This document shows positions 35,033-43,250 of a stretch of DNA of 64,000 nucleotides, piece by piece (the stretch's first letter is position 1; each line of letters begins with the position of its first letter). The stretch comes from an uncultured Flavobacteriales bacterium (GTDB lineage Bacteria; Bacteroidota; Bacteroidia; Palsa-965): positions 48,093 to 112,092 of the forward strand of contig CALJIF010000055.1 in the NCBI GenBank assembly GCA_937974275.1. The letters are read 5' to 3'. The notes beneath the pieces were generated by a model, which saw nothing but the letters and a program-made list of their open reading frames with translations, searched no databases and was not told the DNA's origin. The position numbers and the translations under genes are program-made.

Positions 35033-36721
35033 ATGAAAAAGACATTAACAATAAATATTAGCGGCATCGTTTTTCATATTGATGAAGATGCTTTTGATAA
35101 ACTGAAATATTATCTGGAAGCGCTGCGTATGCGTTTTAACCAGGAAGAAGGCCGTGACGAAATCATGACCGATATTGAATCGCGCATTGCCGAATTATTA
35201 ACGCAACGTAATGGTACTTCCAAACAAGTGGTTACCATCAGCGATGTTGATCATGTCATCAGCGTTATGGGCGAACCGCAGGAAATGGGCGGAGATGCAA
35301 CCACGGAGCAGACCAATCATAACCGCGATTATAATACTGCGGATAATCGCAAATCGCGACGCCGATTTTTCCGTGACCCGGATGATGCTGTAGTAGGCGG
35401 TGTTTGTTCCGGATTGGGCCACTATTTTGACGTTGATCCGCTTTGGATTCGTTTAGGATTTGTGCTGATCTTCTTCGCATTCGGAACCGGATTTCTGTTC
35501 TATTTATTATTGATGATCATTATTCCTAAGGCAGAAACCACCGCGGACAAACTGGAAATGCGCGGAGAAGCAGCTGACGTGAATAATATTCACCGAACGA
35601 TTAAAGAAGAATTTGAGTCGTTTGGTGACAGAATGAAAAACTTCGGAAAAGATGCGGATCAATTCGGGCGCGACTTTAAGGGTAATGTAAGAAGAAGCGG
35701 TACTACCGCAGAACGTATCCTCGCCAACATATTCGAAGTAATGGGACGATTATTAGCTTTCGGGTTAGTCTTCATTGGTATTGCTTTACTGATCGGATTA
35801 CTGACATCCACATTCACGATAAACGAATTTGGTCCTGTGGAATTGGGCGATGGCATTGAGAGTTTCTTCCCGAACTCTACAGTTTATCATCTGGCAGTTA
35901 CCGCATTCTTACTCAGCTTCGGCATTCCTATTTTGATGATGATTTATTGGGGAATTAAAATGATTTTCAGAATAAAAAATCGTCAGCGATTTGTTGGGAT
36001 TACAGCCTTGGCATTATGGGTTACGGGCTTAGTACTTGGAGGATATGTCATCGCGAAAACAGCTTCGGATTACAAAGAAGAATCACGAGTTAAAGAAATA
36101 ATAGCGCTGGATCAACCACATGGCGACACATTGATTGTTGATGTTCAAATTGATCCTGAAATGATGAACGATGACTACGACAGTAACTGGAATAAACGTC
36201 ATCGTCTGGAGCGCCGCTGGAAAGGTTTACATTTTAAGGACAATCAACCCTATTTCGGTTATCCAGGCTTGAAGATAGTTCCATCAAACAGCGACAGTTT
36301 TGAATTGGTCATTTACCAATATGCTCGTGGTGAAAATGAGCGTGTGGCATTGCAACGTTCCAAGGAAATCAAATATCAAGTGACGTCTCAGGATTCTCTG
36401 CTGTTGCTAAGTTCTTATTTCACCATCGGAAGCGAGAAAAAATGGCGCGGACAACGCGTGATTGCTGAATTACGTGTTCCGAAAAATAAAGTTATACATC
36501 TGAGACCAAATACATCTGAAGTGTTGGATGACGTGGACAACCTCACAAACACCTACGATGAAGACATGGCGGATCGTCGCTGGAAAATGACCGAACGTGG
36601 CCTGGCTTGTATCGATTGTGCAGGTCTGGAAGCACGCGAAGGAACACGAGCAGCAGATTATCCTGCTCCAATTCCTCCAATTCCTCCGGTTCCTCCAATT
36701 GAACCCAACAAAGACCGTTAA
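35033..36721 (+). CDS. PspC-domain membrane protein
   Basis: 562 residues. An N-terminal cytoplasmic domain (about 1–100, TLTINISGIVFHIDEDAFDKL) is followed by a PspC domain (about 112–170: RDPDDAVVGGVCSGLGHYFDVDPLWIRL, then a helix), more helices near 230–260, 285–305 and 315–345, and a soluble C-terminal region of about 200 residues that ends in a Pro-rich tail. PspC in other bacteria is a sensor of membrane stress. It is the third gene of the operon with PadR. No PspA or PspF homologue is nearby. Confidence 0.88.
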   Translation: MKKTLTINISGIVFHIDEDAFDKLKYYLEALRMRFNQEEGRDEIMTDIESRIAELLTQRNGTSKQVVTISDVDHVISVMGEPQEMGGDATTEQTNHNRDYNTADNRKSRRRFFRDPDDAVVGGVCSGLGHYFDVDPLWIRLGFVLIFFAFGTGFLFYLLLMIIIPKAETTADKLEMRGEAADVNNIHRTIKEEFESFGDRMKNFGKDADQFGRDFKGNVRRSGTTAERILANIFEVMGRLLAFGLVFIGIALLIGLLTSTFTINEFGPVELGDGIESFFPNSTVYHLAVTAFLLSFGIPILMMIYWGIKMIFRIKNRQRFVGITALALWVTGLVLGGYVIAKTASDYKEESRVKEIIALDQPHGDTLIVDVQIDPEMMNDDYDSNWNKRHRLERRWKGLHFKDNQPYFGYPGLKIVPSNSDSFELVIYQYARGENERVALQRSKEIKYQVTSQDSLLLLSSYFTIGSEKKWRGQRVIAELRVPKNKVIHLRPNTSEVLDDVDNLTNTYDEDMADRRWKMTERGLACIDCAGLEAREGTRAADYPAPIPPIPPVPPIEPNKDR

Positions 36722-36760
36722 TCCTTTTAAAATAAACTTCATCAAAAAGTAACGCAAGGT

Positions 36761-36787
36761 TGTAACATTATCATTCACCTTTGCGTC
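36761..36787 (+). promoter_or_regulatory. ECF-type promoter of small RNA candidate A
   Basis: TGTAAC (36761–36766) and CGTC (36784–36787) are spaced by 17 nt, the geometry of an ECF-sigma promoter. The TAnnTTTG housekeeping form fits less well here, with a CA in place of TA and poor spacing to TTG. Confidence 0.45.
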
Positions 36788-36789
36788 AT

Positions 36790-36876
36790 AGGTAAACAGA
36801 GCTGCTATTACAGGTTAGGTTTAAGTTCTGTTTCGTGCGATGAAACCCGGGATCGCAGCCCCGGGTTTCTTTTTTT
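36790..36876 (+). ncRNA. Candidate small RNA A (or attenuated leader of the cupin gene)
   Basis: Between the PspC and cupin genes there is no ORF but a promoter-like element, an internal hairpin (AAACAGA 36794–36800 with TCTGTTT 36827–36833), and a strong terminator at 36842–36876. It shares CAGGTTAGGTTTAA (36811–36824) and GTTCTGTTTCGTGCGAT (36825–36841) with candidate B at 37.4 kb, so the two are related. The terminator lies only 29 nt before the cupin start at 36906, so A could also be a leader whose terminator controls that gene. The 5' end is approximate. Confidence 0.55.
36842..36876 (+). terminator. Terminator of small RNA candidate A
   Basis: A 10-bp stem GAAACCCGGG / CCCGGGTTTC with an 8-nt loop and seven T residues. 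Confidence 0.88.
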
Positions 36877-36905
36877 GTGCATTTTTGAAAAAAGAAAAAA
36901 TTGGC

Positions 36906-37373
36906 ATGAACGCACAAGATCTCATCAACCGCTTACAATTGTTACCGCATCCCGAAGGAGGATTTTATAAAGAAATTTACCGCTCGGAAACCGGTTGCAA
37001 TTACGAAAGTCAGGACCGATCCGTTCTCACAGGCATTTATTTTTTATTGCGTCAAAATGAACACAGCAGATGGCACGTTGTTGATGCAGACGAAGTTTGG
37101 CATTATTACGATGGCGCTCCGCTCGAATTATTTATTGCTTCTCCGGACAGATTGATTTACAATAAAATAATTCTTGGACCGGTTACTGAAGGTTACGAAG
37201 CCTCCTATGTCATTCCCCGCAATTGGTATCAGGCTGCAAGAAGCGCCGGCGAATGGTCGCTATGCGGTTGCAATGTAGCACCCGCATTCAGTTTCGATGG
37301 ATTCCGATTTCTTACTACAGAAGAAGGTGATGCTTTTCGCCTGATTTCCGCGGAAGCCGGCTTGATGGTGTGA
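36906..37373 (+). CDS. Cupin (DUF985) family protein
   Basis: 155 residues from the start at 36906. The frame is open further upstream, but that extension would cover a terminator hairpin. Cupin-5 (DUF985) features are visible: LPHPEGGFYKEIYRSE near the start, the ligand segment RWHVVDADEVWHYYDG, and VIPRNWYQAA. The family is a small beta-barrel, probably metal- or sugar-binding, with unknown activity. It is flanked by the two related small RNA candidates, and A ends just before it. Confidence 0.9.
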   Translation: MNAQDLINRLQLLPHPEGGFYKEIYRSETGCNYESQDRSVLTGIYFLLRQNEHSRWHVVDADEVWHYYDGAPLELFIASPDRLIYNKIILGPVTEGYEASYVIPRNWYQAARSAGEWSLCGCNVAPAFSFDGFRFLTTEEGDAFRLISAEAGLMV

Positions 37374-37409
37374 GCCAATCGTTAAAATTTGAAAAAAATA
37401 AAAATTCAG

Positions 37410-37435
37410 GGTAACATTTCACCAATTCTTGCGTC
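37410..37435 (+). promoter_or_regulatory. ECF-type promoter of small RNA candidate B
   Basis: GGTAAC (37410–37415) and CGTC (37432–37435) are spaced by 16 nt. The housekeeping -7 form here (AATTCTTG) has two mismatches. Confidence 0.45.
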
Positions 37436-37440
37436 TTACA

Positions 37441-37546
37441 CATAGAAGCGCCTCCCGACAGGGTCAGGTCAGGTTAACGGGAGGTTCTGTTTCTTGCAAT
37501 TGGTGTGCAGAACTGGGCTGATTCATCTCTACGAATCAGCCCTTTT
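37441..37546 (+). ncRNA. Candidate small RNA B, related to candidate A
   Basis: About 105 nt with three consecutive hairpins: CCTCCCG (37451–37457) with CGGGAGG (37478–37484), GTTCTG (37484–37489) with CAGAAC (37508–37513), and a terminator at 37515–37546. No plausible ORF covers it; the ORF that begins at 37494 is a non-native extension of the His-rich gene. It shares CAGGTCAGGTTAA (37465–37477) and GTTCTGTTTCTTGCAAT (37484–37500) with A. In the 267-bp gap between the cupin and the His-rich gene, the remaining 90 bp holds only the downstream promoter. Confidence 0.6.
37515..37546 (+). terminator. Terminator of small RNA candidate B
   Basis: A perfect 10-bp stem GGGCTGATTC / GAATCAGCCC with an 8-nt loop, then TTTT. 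Confidence 0.88.
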
Positions 37547-37640
37547 CATTTTATTTTTCCGTAGGAATTTCATTTCCGGACGCTCGTATTTTTCAGAAAA
37601 CCTGTATACTTGCATCCGTATCATTTCAAGCGCTACTATT

Positions 37641-37994
37641 ATGGCACATCACGAGCACGACTCTCACGGACACGACACTGAAGGTAACCGCCAATATTAT
37701 CCTCAGGGATGGCATCTTCCATTAGTCGGATTAGTTGTTATTGCGTTAGCATTCTCATTACTTGCAGGCTGGATTCTGAACATTTCCGGCTCCGACAAAT
37801 GGGGTAAACACGACGATCACGCTGTTGTTCACGGACACGGTGATGCGCATGGACACGACAATCATGACGGACACGGACACAGTCAACCGGCCGAAGAGAA
37901 AAAAGCGGAAGGTCAACACACGGATTCAGTGGCTGTTAAACCTGCTGCTGACTCTGCTCATACCGACAGCGTTAAGACAGAAGAGAAGCACTAA
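37641..37994 (+). CDS. Small His-rich membrane protein
   Basis: 117 residues from the start at 37641; the open frame upstream crosses small RNA B and is not native. 18 of 117 residues are His. A His-rich N-terminus (MAHHEHDSHGHD) is followed by one membrane helix (about 26–46) and a second His/Asp/Gly cluster (57–80), then a charged tail with repeated DSV motifs (TDSVAVK, HTDSVKT). The His clusters suggest metal binding (Zn, Cu, Ni) or storage, but no transport motif is present. A -7-like TATACTTG lies about 30 nt upstream and a 12-bp terminator follows. Function unknown. Confidence 0.75.
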   Translation: MAHHEHDSHGHDTEGNRQYYPQGWHLPLVGLVVIALAFSLLAGWILNISGSDKWGKHDDHAVVHGHGDAHGHDNHDGHGHSQPAEEKKAEGQHTDSVAVKPAADSAHTDSVKTEEKH

Positions 37995-38010
37995 AGTTAA
38001 CTCCATACGA

Positions 38011-38042
38011 AGAAAGCCATCCCGAAACGGATGGCTTTCTTT
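38011..38042 (+). terminator. Terminator after the His-rich gene
   Basis: A perfect 12-bp stem AGAAAGCCATCC / GGATGGCTTTCT with a 6-nt loop and following T residues. Confidence 0.88.
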
Positions 38043-38117
38043 ATTTATAGCGTTTCCGTAAACGCGAAAGTGTTAAAATGCGTATTTTTAACCACTATAG
38101 AATAACACACACAACTT

Positions 38118-40538
38118 ATGAGTAACGTGGCCGCAAAACCAACAGGAATCAGCAGTGAGAAGTGGGCTGAATTTCGTACTGCCGTTCTGAATGATTTTCG
38201 AATTGTGAACGAAAGTCGTGAAGCCAGTTTAACGGGCAGAAAAGAAGTGCTCACCGGCAAAGCGAAGTTTGGAATATTTGGTGATGGCAAAGAATTGGCG
38301 CAAGTGGCGATGGCGAAAGTTTTTCGCAATGGCGATTTTCGTTCCGGATATTATCGTGACCAAACTTTCATGTTCGCGACCGGTAATTTATCCATCCGTG
38401 AGTGGTTTGCCGGATTGTATGCGCACACTGATGTAGATGCAGAACCGTCTTCCGGTGGTCGTCAAATGAATGGTCACTTTTCAACACGCAGTTTAAATCC
38501 GGACGGCAGTTGGAAAAATCTGATGGAAATGAAAAATTCTTCATCAGACATTTCCCCTACTGGTTCGCAAATGCCACGATTGGTTGGACTTGCACTCGCA
38601 TCGAAGCATTATCGTCAAAATCCGCAATTACACGATTCACAGTTTTCCATTTTTTCTAATAAAGGAAATGAAATTGCATTTGGAACCATTGGTGATGCTT
38701 CTACATCTGAAGGATTATTCTGGGAATCCATGAATGCTGCTTCGGTAATGCAAATTCCGATGTTGGTATCTGTTTGGGATGATGGTTACGGGATTTCCGT
38801 TCCTAAAAAATATCAAACTACTAAAGAAAGTATTTCCGAGGCGCTTGCCGGCTTTCAACGTACGGCAGATAAGCCCGGATTCGTGATCTTCAAAACCAAA
38901 GGCTGGGATTATCCGCATTTGGTAGAGACTTACGAGAAAGCGGCAAAAGTTTGTCGCGACGAACACACTCCTGTTCTGGTGCATGTTGAAGAAGTCAATC
39001 AACCGCAAGGTCACTCTACATCGGGTTCACACGAACGCTACAAAACCAAGGAGCGTTTGCAGTGGGAATTAGATTTTGACTGTGTCAAGAAATTCAAAGA
39101 ATGGATTTTAGCCACTAAGTTGGCGACACCGGAAGAGGTAGATGAAATTGAAAAGCAAGCGAAAGAGACGGTTAAAACAGAACGTCGCGCAGCATGGGAA
39201 GCTTATTTGCAACCGATCAAGAGTGAATTACGTGAGGCGTTGCAATTACTGGAAAACCTCGCCGCAAAAAGTGATAACGGAGCATTCATCGGTAAGATCA
39301 AAAGTGATCTGGCTAACGCGATGGATCCTATTCGCAAGGATATTTTAATCGCGTTGCGTACGGCGTTACGTTACGTACGTAATGAAAAATCTGCAGAACG
39401 TCAGGCGATCATTGATTGGTTGCGTTTGAATAAAATTGCCAATCACAACCGCTACAGTGCGTTGTTGCAAAGCGGAACAGCTTTACAAGTTGCTCCTGTG
39501 CCTGTTCAATACAACACGGAAGTACAACAATGCGATGGACGTGAAGTATTGCGCGACAATTTTGATGCAATTCTGAGCAAGTATCCTGAAGTGTGCATCT
39601 TTGGTGAAGACAGCGGATTCATTGGTGGTGTAAATCAAGGATTGGAAGGATTACAAAAGAAGTACGGAGAAATACGCGTATTTGATACCGGTATTCGTGA
39701 AGCCACCATCATGGGACAAGCGATAGGTATGGCCATGCGCGGATTGCGTCCGATTGCGGAAATTCAATACCTTGATTACTTGCTATACGCATTGCAATTA
39801 ATGAGCGATGATTTGGCTACTGTACAATGGAGAACTATGGGTGGCCAAAAAGCACCGGTAATTATCCGCACACGAGGTCATCGATTAGAAGGTGTGTGGC
39901 ATTCCGGTTCACCGATGGGAATGATCATTCATTCCGTTCGTGGAATTAACGTTTGTGTTCCGCGTAATATGACTCAAGCTGCAGGTTTTTACAATACGTT
40001 ACTAAAAGCAGATGAGCCTGCATTAGTTATTGAACCGCTGAACGGTTATCGTTTAAAAGAGCAACAACCTGAAAACTGGGGCGAGTTCTGCACTCCATTG
40101 GGCATTCCTGAATTAATGATTGAGGGAACTGATATTACAGTGGTAAGTTACGGTTCTACTTTGCGATTGGTAATGGATGCGGCTAAACAACTGGGCGAAC
40201 TCGGAATCTCAATTGAAGTGATTGATGTGCAAACTTTGTTGCCATTCGATATTCACCATAGTATCGTTGAATCGGTGAAGAAAACAAACCGTTTGTTGGT
40301 AGTGGATGAAGATGTTCCCGGTGGTGCGAGTGCTTTCATTATGCAACAGATTGTAGAAGTGCAAGGCGGTTTCCGTCACTTGGATTCCGAGCCGCGCACA
40401 TTGGCTGCTCAGGAGCATCGTCCTGCTTACGGTTCGGACGGAGATTATTTCAGCAAACCATCCATTGAAGATATTGTGGAATGTGTTTATGAAATGATGC
40501 ACGAAGTTGATCCCAATCGCTTTCCTTCATTATACTAA
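38118..40538 (+). CDS. Fused alpha/beta E1 component of a 2-oxo acid dehydrogenase
   Basis: 806 residues. The N-terminal half (to about 440) is an E1 alpha subunit: AYAHTDVDAEPSSGGRQMNGHF region, then the TPP motif GDASTSEGLFWESMNAA with the ISVPKKYQ loop. The C-terminal half (about 465–806) is an E1 beta subunit (VCIFGEDSGFIGGVNQGL, GTDITVVSYGSTL, DVQTLLPFD, VDEDVPGGASAF). Members decarboxylate pyruvate or branched-chain 2-oxo acids onto lipoyl-E2; the substrate cannot be read here. Fusion of alpha and beta into one chain is typical of Bacteroidota. No E2 or E3 gene is next to it. Confidence 0.92.
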   Translation: MSNVAAKPTGISSEKWAEFRTAVLNDFRIVNESREASLTGRKEVLTGKAKFGIFGDGKELAQVAMAKVFRNGDFRSGYYRDQTFMFATGNLSIREWFAGLYAHTDVDAEPSSGGRQMNGHFSTRSLNPDGSWKNLMEMKNSSSDISPTGSQMPRLVGLALASKHYRQNPQLHDSQFSIFSNKGNEIAFGTIGDASTSEGLFWESMNAASVMQIPMLVSVWDDGYGISVPKKYQTTKESISEALAGFQRTADKPGFVIFKTKGWDYPHLVETYEKAAKVCRDEHTPVLVHVEEVNQPQGHSTSGSHERYKTKERLQWELDFDCVKKFKEWILATKLATPEEVDEIEKQAKETVKTERRAAWEAYLQPIKSELREALQLLENLAAKSDNGAFIGKIKSDLANAMDPIRKDILIALRTALRYVRNEKSAERQAIIDWLRLNKIANHNRYSALLQSGTALQVAPVPVQYNTEVQQCDGREVLRDNFDAILSKYPEVCIFGEDSGFIGGVNQGLEGLQKKYGEIRVFDTGIREATIMGQAIGMAMRGLRPIAEIQYLDYLLYALQLMSDDLATVQWRTMGGQKAPVIIRTRGHRLEGVWHSGSPMGMIIHSVRGINVCVPRNMTQAAGFYNTLLKADEPALVIEPLNGYRLKEQQPENWGEFCTPLGIPELMIEGTDITVVSYGSTLRLVMDAAKQLGELGISIEVIDVQTLLPFDIHHSIVESVKKTNRLLVVDEDVPGGASAFIMQQIVEVQGGFRHLDSEPRTLAAQEHRPAYGSDGDYFSKPSIEDIVECVYEMMHEVDPNRFPSLY

Positions 40539-40559
40539 ACATGCGCAGTATCTGATATA

Positions 40560-40598
40560 ACACGCGATATAAGGTATTCTTGTATCGCGTGTCTTTTT
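40560..40598 (+). terminator. Terminator after the E1 dehydrogenase gene
   Basis: ACACGCGATA / TATCGCGTGT, a perfect 10-bp stem with a 13-nt loop, followed by CTTTTTT. Confidence 0.88.
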
Positions 40599-40623
40599 TA
40601 ATTTTATATAAAACTCAATCCTC

Positions 40624-41682
40624 ATGAAACAAACATTACTATTTGCAGGTGTACTTGTTGGATGTGCGGCTACAGCACAAATTACAATTACACAAAGTGA
40701 CCTCGCTCCTATTTATGCTCAAGTGTATCAGGCGCAAGACACGATGCCTGTCGTTAACGAAGGTGCTGCAGGAGCTAACCAAACGTACAATCTGTCTGCG
40801 CTCAATCAGCACACTACAGATTCTATGATTTTCACATTACCGCAGTTCACGCCTTATGGTATGAATTTTTCTAACTGCAACTTCGCGACTAACATGAATT
40901 CCGGGATGGCATTCCAGTATTTCAACAATCAGCCGAACGAACTGGCGGTTGTTGGGCAAGCAGTGGACCCATTCGGTTCAGGTGTTGTTTCGTTACCATT
41001 TAATAATTCTGAAGTATTAGCAACATTCCCTGCTACTTATAACACTGCTTTTACAGATGTTGCGAAAGGTTACACGCAGTTTTACTTTGGAATCGATCCG
41101 GGCATCGGTTTTGTGATCGACTCTGTGCGAATTCATACTACGGTAAACAAATCATCTTTGGTTGATGGTTGGGGCTCGGTAACAACTCCATTTGGAACAT
41201 ACAACTGCATTCGTCAGAACGTCATGCGCACGCAAACCGATACATTAGATGTGTACATTCTTGGTCAATGGGTACCTGAGTTTTTCATACAGGTTGATAG
41301 CGCGCGTAACTTCACATTTTGGGCCAACGGCTTAGGTTTTCCTCTTGCTGATTTAACGGTTGCGCAAGATTTAGGCACAGTTACCCGTGCGTCATGGATG
41401 CCGGTTGCGGTTCAACAAGGTGTAGGTATTGCTGAGCAATCGGTAACACCATTACAGTTTTATCCGAATCCTGCCAACGATTTCATTTATGTAACTGCAG
41501 CTCAGAATACGACTGTTGTAGAAATAACAGACATTAATGGTCGCTTGGTGCATTCACAACAATACAACTCGTGGAATAACGCCATTTCAACTTCACAATT
41601 GTCGAATGGAACTTATTTGGTTCGCACTATTGATGGCAACAATGTTACAACAGGAATTGCGAAATTGATTATTAGTCATTGA
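40624..41682 (+). CDS. Secreted protein with T9SS type A sorting domain
   Basis: 352 residues with a signal peptide (ending TATAQ). The middle ~240 residues are beta-rich with no recognised catalytic motif. The last ~75 residues (QFYPNPANDFIYVTAAQNTT ... SNGTYLVRTIDGNNV) are a type A T9SS sorting domain, so it is exported across the outer membrane. It lies between two terminators and is monocistronic. The upstream region lacks the GACTTTGT repeats seen before the cargo genes at 44–47.6 kb. Function unknown. Confidence 0.85.
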   Translation: MKQTLLFAGVLVGCAATAQITITQSDLAPIYAQVYQAQDTMPVVNEGAAGANQTYNLSALNQHTTDSMIFTLPQFTPYGMNFSNCNFATNMNSGMAFQYFNNQPNELAVVGQAVDPFGSGVVSLPFNNSEVLATFPATYNTAFTDVAKGYTQFYFGIDPGIGFVIDSVRIHTTVNKSSLVDGWGSVTTPFGTYNCIRQNVMRTQTDTLDVYILGQWVPEFFIQVDSARNFTFWANGLGFPLADLTVAQDLGTVTRASWMPVAVQQGVGIAEQSVTPLQFYPNPANDFIYVTAAQNTTVVEITDINGRLVHSQQYNSWNNAISTSQLSNGTYLVRTIDGNNVTTGIAKLIISH

Positions 41683-41751
41683 TAATTCGTGTAATAGAAA
41701 TTAACTTCTGATTAATGTCTTGAGACAGAATTGGAAAAGAGATTGTTTAAT

Positions 41752-41780
41752 AAAAAACCGATCGTCTGATCGGTTTTTTT
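41752..41780 (+). terminator. Terminator before murQ
   Basis: A 12-bp stem AAAAAACCGATC / GATCGGTTTTTT with a GTCT loop and a T run; A-rich on the other side, so possibly bidirectional. Confidence 0.85.
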
Positions 41781-41825
41781 ATTGATTTAATTATGGAAAT
41801 TTGTTCTGCACCATAATCTATACCT

Positions 41826-42635
41826 GTGAGCAGTATAACTGAATCCGAATCGCACTACAATCAACTTGAAAATAAATCGGTAATCGAATTACTTCAAGAT
41901 ATCAACCGTGAAGACCATAAAGTCCCTGAAGCCATTGCACAAGTTATTCCCGACATTGAAAAGTTGGTAGAGGCAATTGCAGCAAAAATGAAACTCGGTG
42001 GACGACTCTTTTACATGGGAGCGGGAACCAGCGGAAGATTGGGAATTGTAGACGCCAGTGAATGTCCTCCGACATATGGAGTGCCGCACGGAATGGTGGT
42101 TGGAATAATTGCGGGAGGTGATGCCGCTATTCGCAAGGCAGTTGAATTTGCTGAAGATGATACTGAACAAGGTTGGAGAGATTTACAAGAACATTCCATT
42201 AATGAATTAGATGTGGTTATTGGAATCGCCGCATCAGGAAGAACTCCTTATGTTGTTGAAGCGCTAAAAACTTGTAATGAAAATGGAATAACAACAGGTT
42301 GCATCACCATGAATCCCGGAAGTGCGGTTACTCAAGTGGCACATTTTCCAATTGCAGTAAATGTCGGACCTGAATATGTTACCGGTAGTACCCGAATGAA
42401 ATCAGGAACAGCGCAGAAGTTGATATTAAATATGATTTCTACTACTGTGATGATCCGGTTGGGGCGTGTGAAAGGCAACAGAATGGTGGATATGCAATTG
42501 AGCAACAACAAACTGATTGATCGAGGTACAAAGATGGTAATGGAACAAACCGGGCTTGAATATGAGGCGGCTAATCGTCTGCTGTCGGAGCAAGGCTCTG
42601 TTCGTAAGGCCATCGACGCGTTTCATTCGAAGTAA
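41826..42635 (+). CDS. murQ: N-acetylmuramic acid 6-phosphate etherase
   Basis: 269 residues, matching the family length, from a GTG start at 41826. The N-terminus ITESESHYNQLENKSVIELL aligns in style with MurQ, supporting that start; no ATG fits. Sugar-isomerase (SIS) features: YMGAGTSGRLGIVDASECPPTYGVPHG, IGIAASGRTPYVVEAL and GPEYVTGSTRMKSGTAQK. It cleaves the lactyl ether of MurNAc 6-phosphate to GlcNAc 6-phosphate in cell-wall recycling. No MurK, AnmK or PTS partner is near. A conserved partner gene follows 10 bp later. Confidence 0.95.
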   Translation: MSSITESESHYNQLENKSVIELLQDINREDHKVPEAIAQVIPDIEKLVEAIAAKMKLGGRLFYMGAGTSGRLGIVDASECPPTYGVPHGMVVGIIAGGDAAIRKAVEFAEDDTEQGWRDLQEHSINELDVVIGIAASGRTPYVVEALKTCNENGITTGCITMNPGSAVTQVAHFPIAVNVGPEYVTGSTRMKSGTAQKLILNMISTTVMIRLGRVKGNRMVDMQLSNNKLIDRGTKMVMEQTGLEYEAANRLLSEQGSVRKAIDAFHSK

Positions 42636-42645
42636 ATCAAGTTGT

Positions 42646-43212
42646 ATGCATACGCTGGAACCGCATTATAACTGGCGCCATTTATACATGGCAGAAGAAG
42701 ATCCACGATCGCCCTTCTTTGAGCGCGAATACAGCGAATTCGAATTCACAAACACCATTTATAATTACTACATACATCCACAATGGGATGATATCGGCTC
42801 ACCTACTCTTTACATCAAAATCTTGTTTGTCAATTACGAAGAAGGTGTTGCAATTATTGAATTGCTGGGCGAGTGGAATGATGCGCTGTACAATGATATC
42901 ATGACGTTGAAACGCGATATCATTGATGAACTTATTCATGAAGGAATTCAAAAGTTCGTTTTGATTGGTGAGAATATTCTCAACTTCCATTACAGCGATG
43001 ACAGCTATTATGAAGAATGGTTTGAGGATATTGAAGAAGGTTGGATTGCCTTCATCAACTTCCGACCGCATGTATTAACGGAAATGAAACGTGCACGAAT
43101 CGACTGGTTTGTTCAATGGGGCGGTGAACTGGATGAGATGGCATGGAGGACACACGCGCCCATACAATTTTTTCGTTTGGTGGAATCAATTATCGGCAAC
43201 AGAATAGCCTGA
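42646..43212 (+). CDS. Conserved Bacteroidota protein of unknown function, downstream of murQ
   Basis: 188 residues from the start at 42646; the frame is open into murQ but that part is not native. It is soluble and strongly acidic/aromatic, with long runs such as FEREYSEFEFTNTIYNYYIHPQWDDIGS and DDSYYEEWFEDIEEGW. From memory, proteins of this pattern are found next to murQ in many Bacteroidota, but no fold or activity is known to me. It lies 10 bp after murQ and its stop is inside a hairpin that ends the pair. Confidence 0.8.
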   Translation: MHTLEPHYNWRHLYMAEEDPRSPFFEREYSEFEFTNTIYNYYIHPQWDDIGSPTLYIKILFVNYEEGVAIIELLGEWNDALYNDIMTLKRDIIDELIHEGIQKFVLIGENILNFHYSDDSYYEEWFEDIEEGWIAFINFRPHVLTEMKRARIDWFVQWGGELDEMAWRTHAPIQFFRLVESIIGNRIA

Positions 43213-43230
43213 TCGGTTTCCCGATCAGGC
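43207..43230. terminator. Hairpin at the murQ-pair end
   Basis: A perfect 10-bp stem GCCTGATCGG / CCGATCAGGC with a TTTC loop. It lacks a T run and contains the TGA stop at 43210–43212. It may stall or stabilise the convergent transcripts rather than terminate them alone. Confidence 0.5.
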
Positions 43231-43250
43231 GGCAACAAACACCCACACTC

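Noticed and set aside
36790..37546. SRP RNA, because of GGTCAGGTCAGG in candidate B
   Set aside because: SRP RNA needs the GGAAGGAAGCAGCC-type loop region after AGGUCAGGUCC; it is absent and the hairpins do not fit.
37494..37640. N-terminal extension of the His-rich protein
   Set aside because: This part covers small RNA B's terminator and lacks coding character; the ATG at 37641 has a -7-like element at the right distance.
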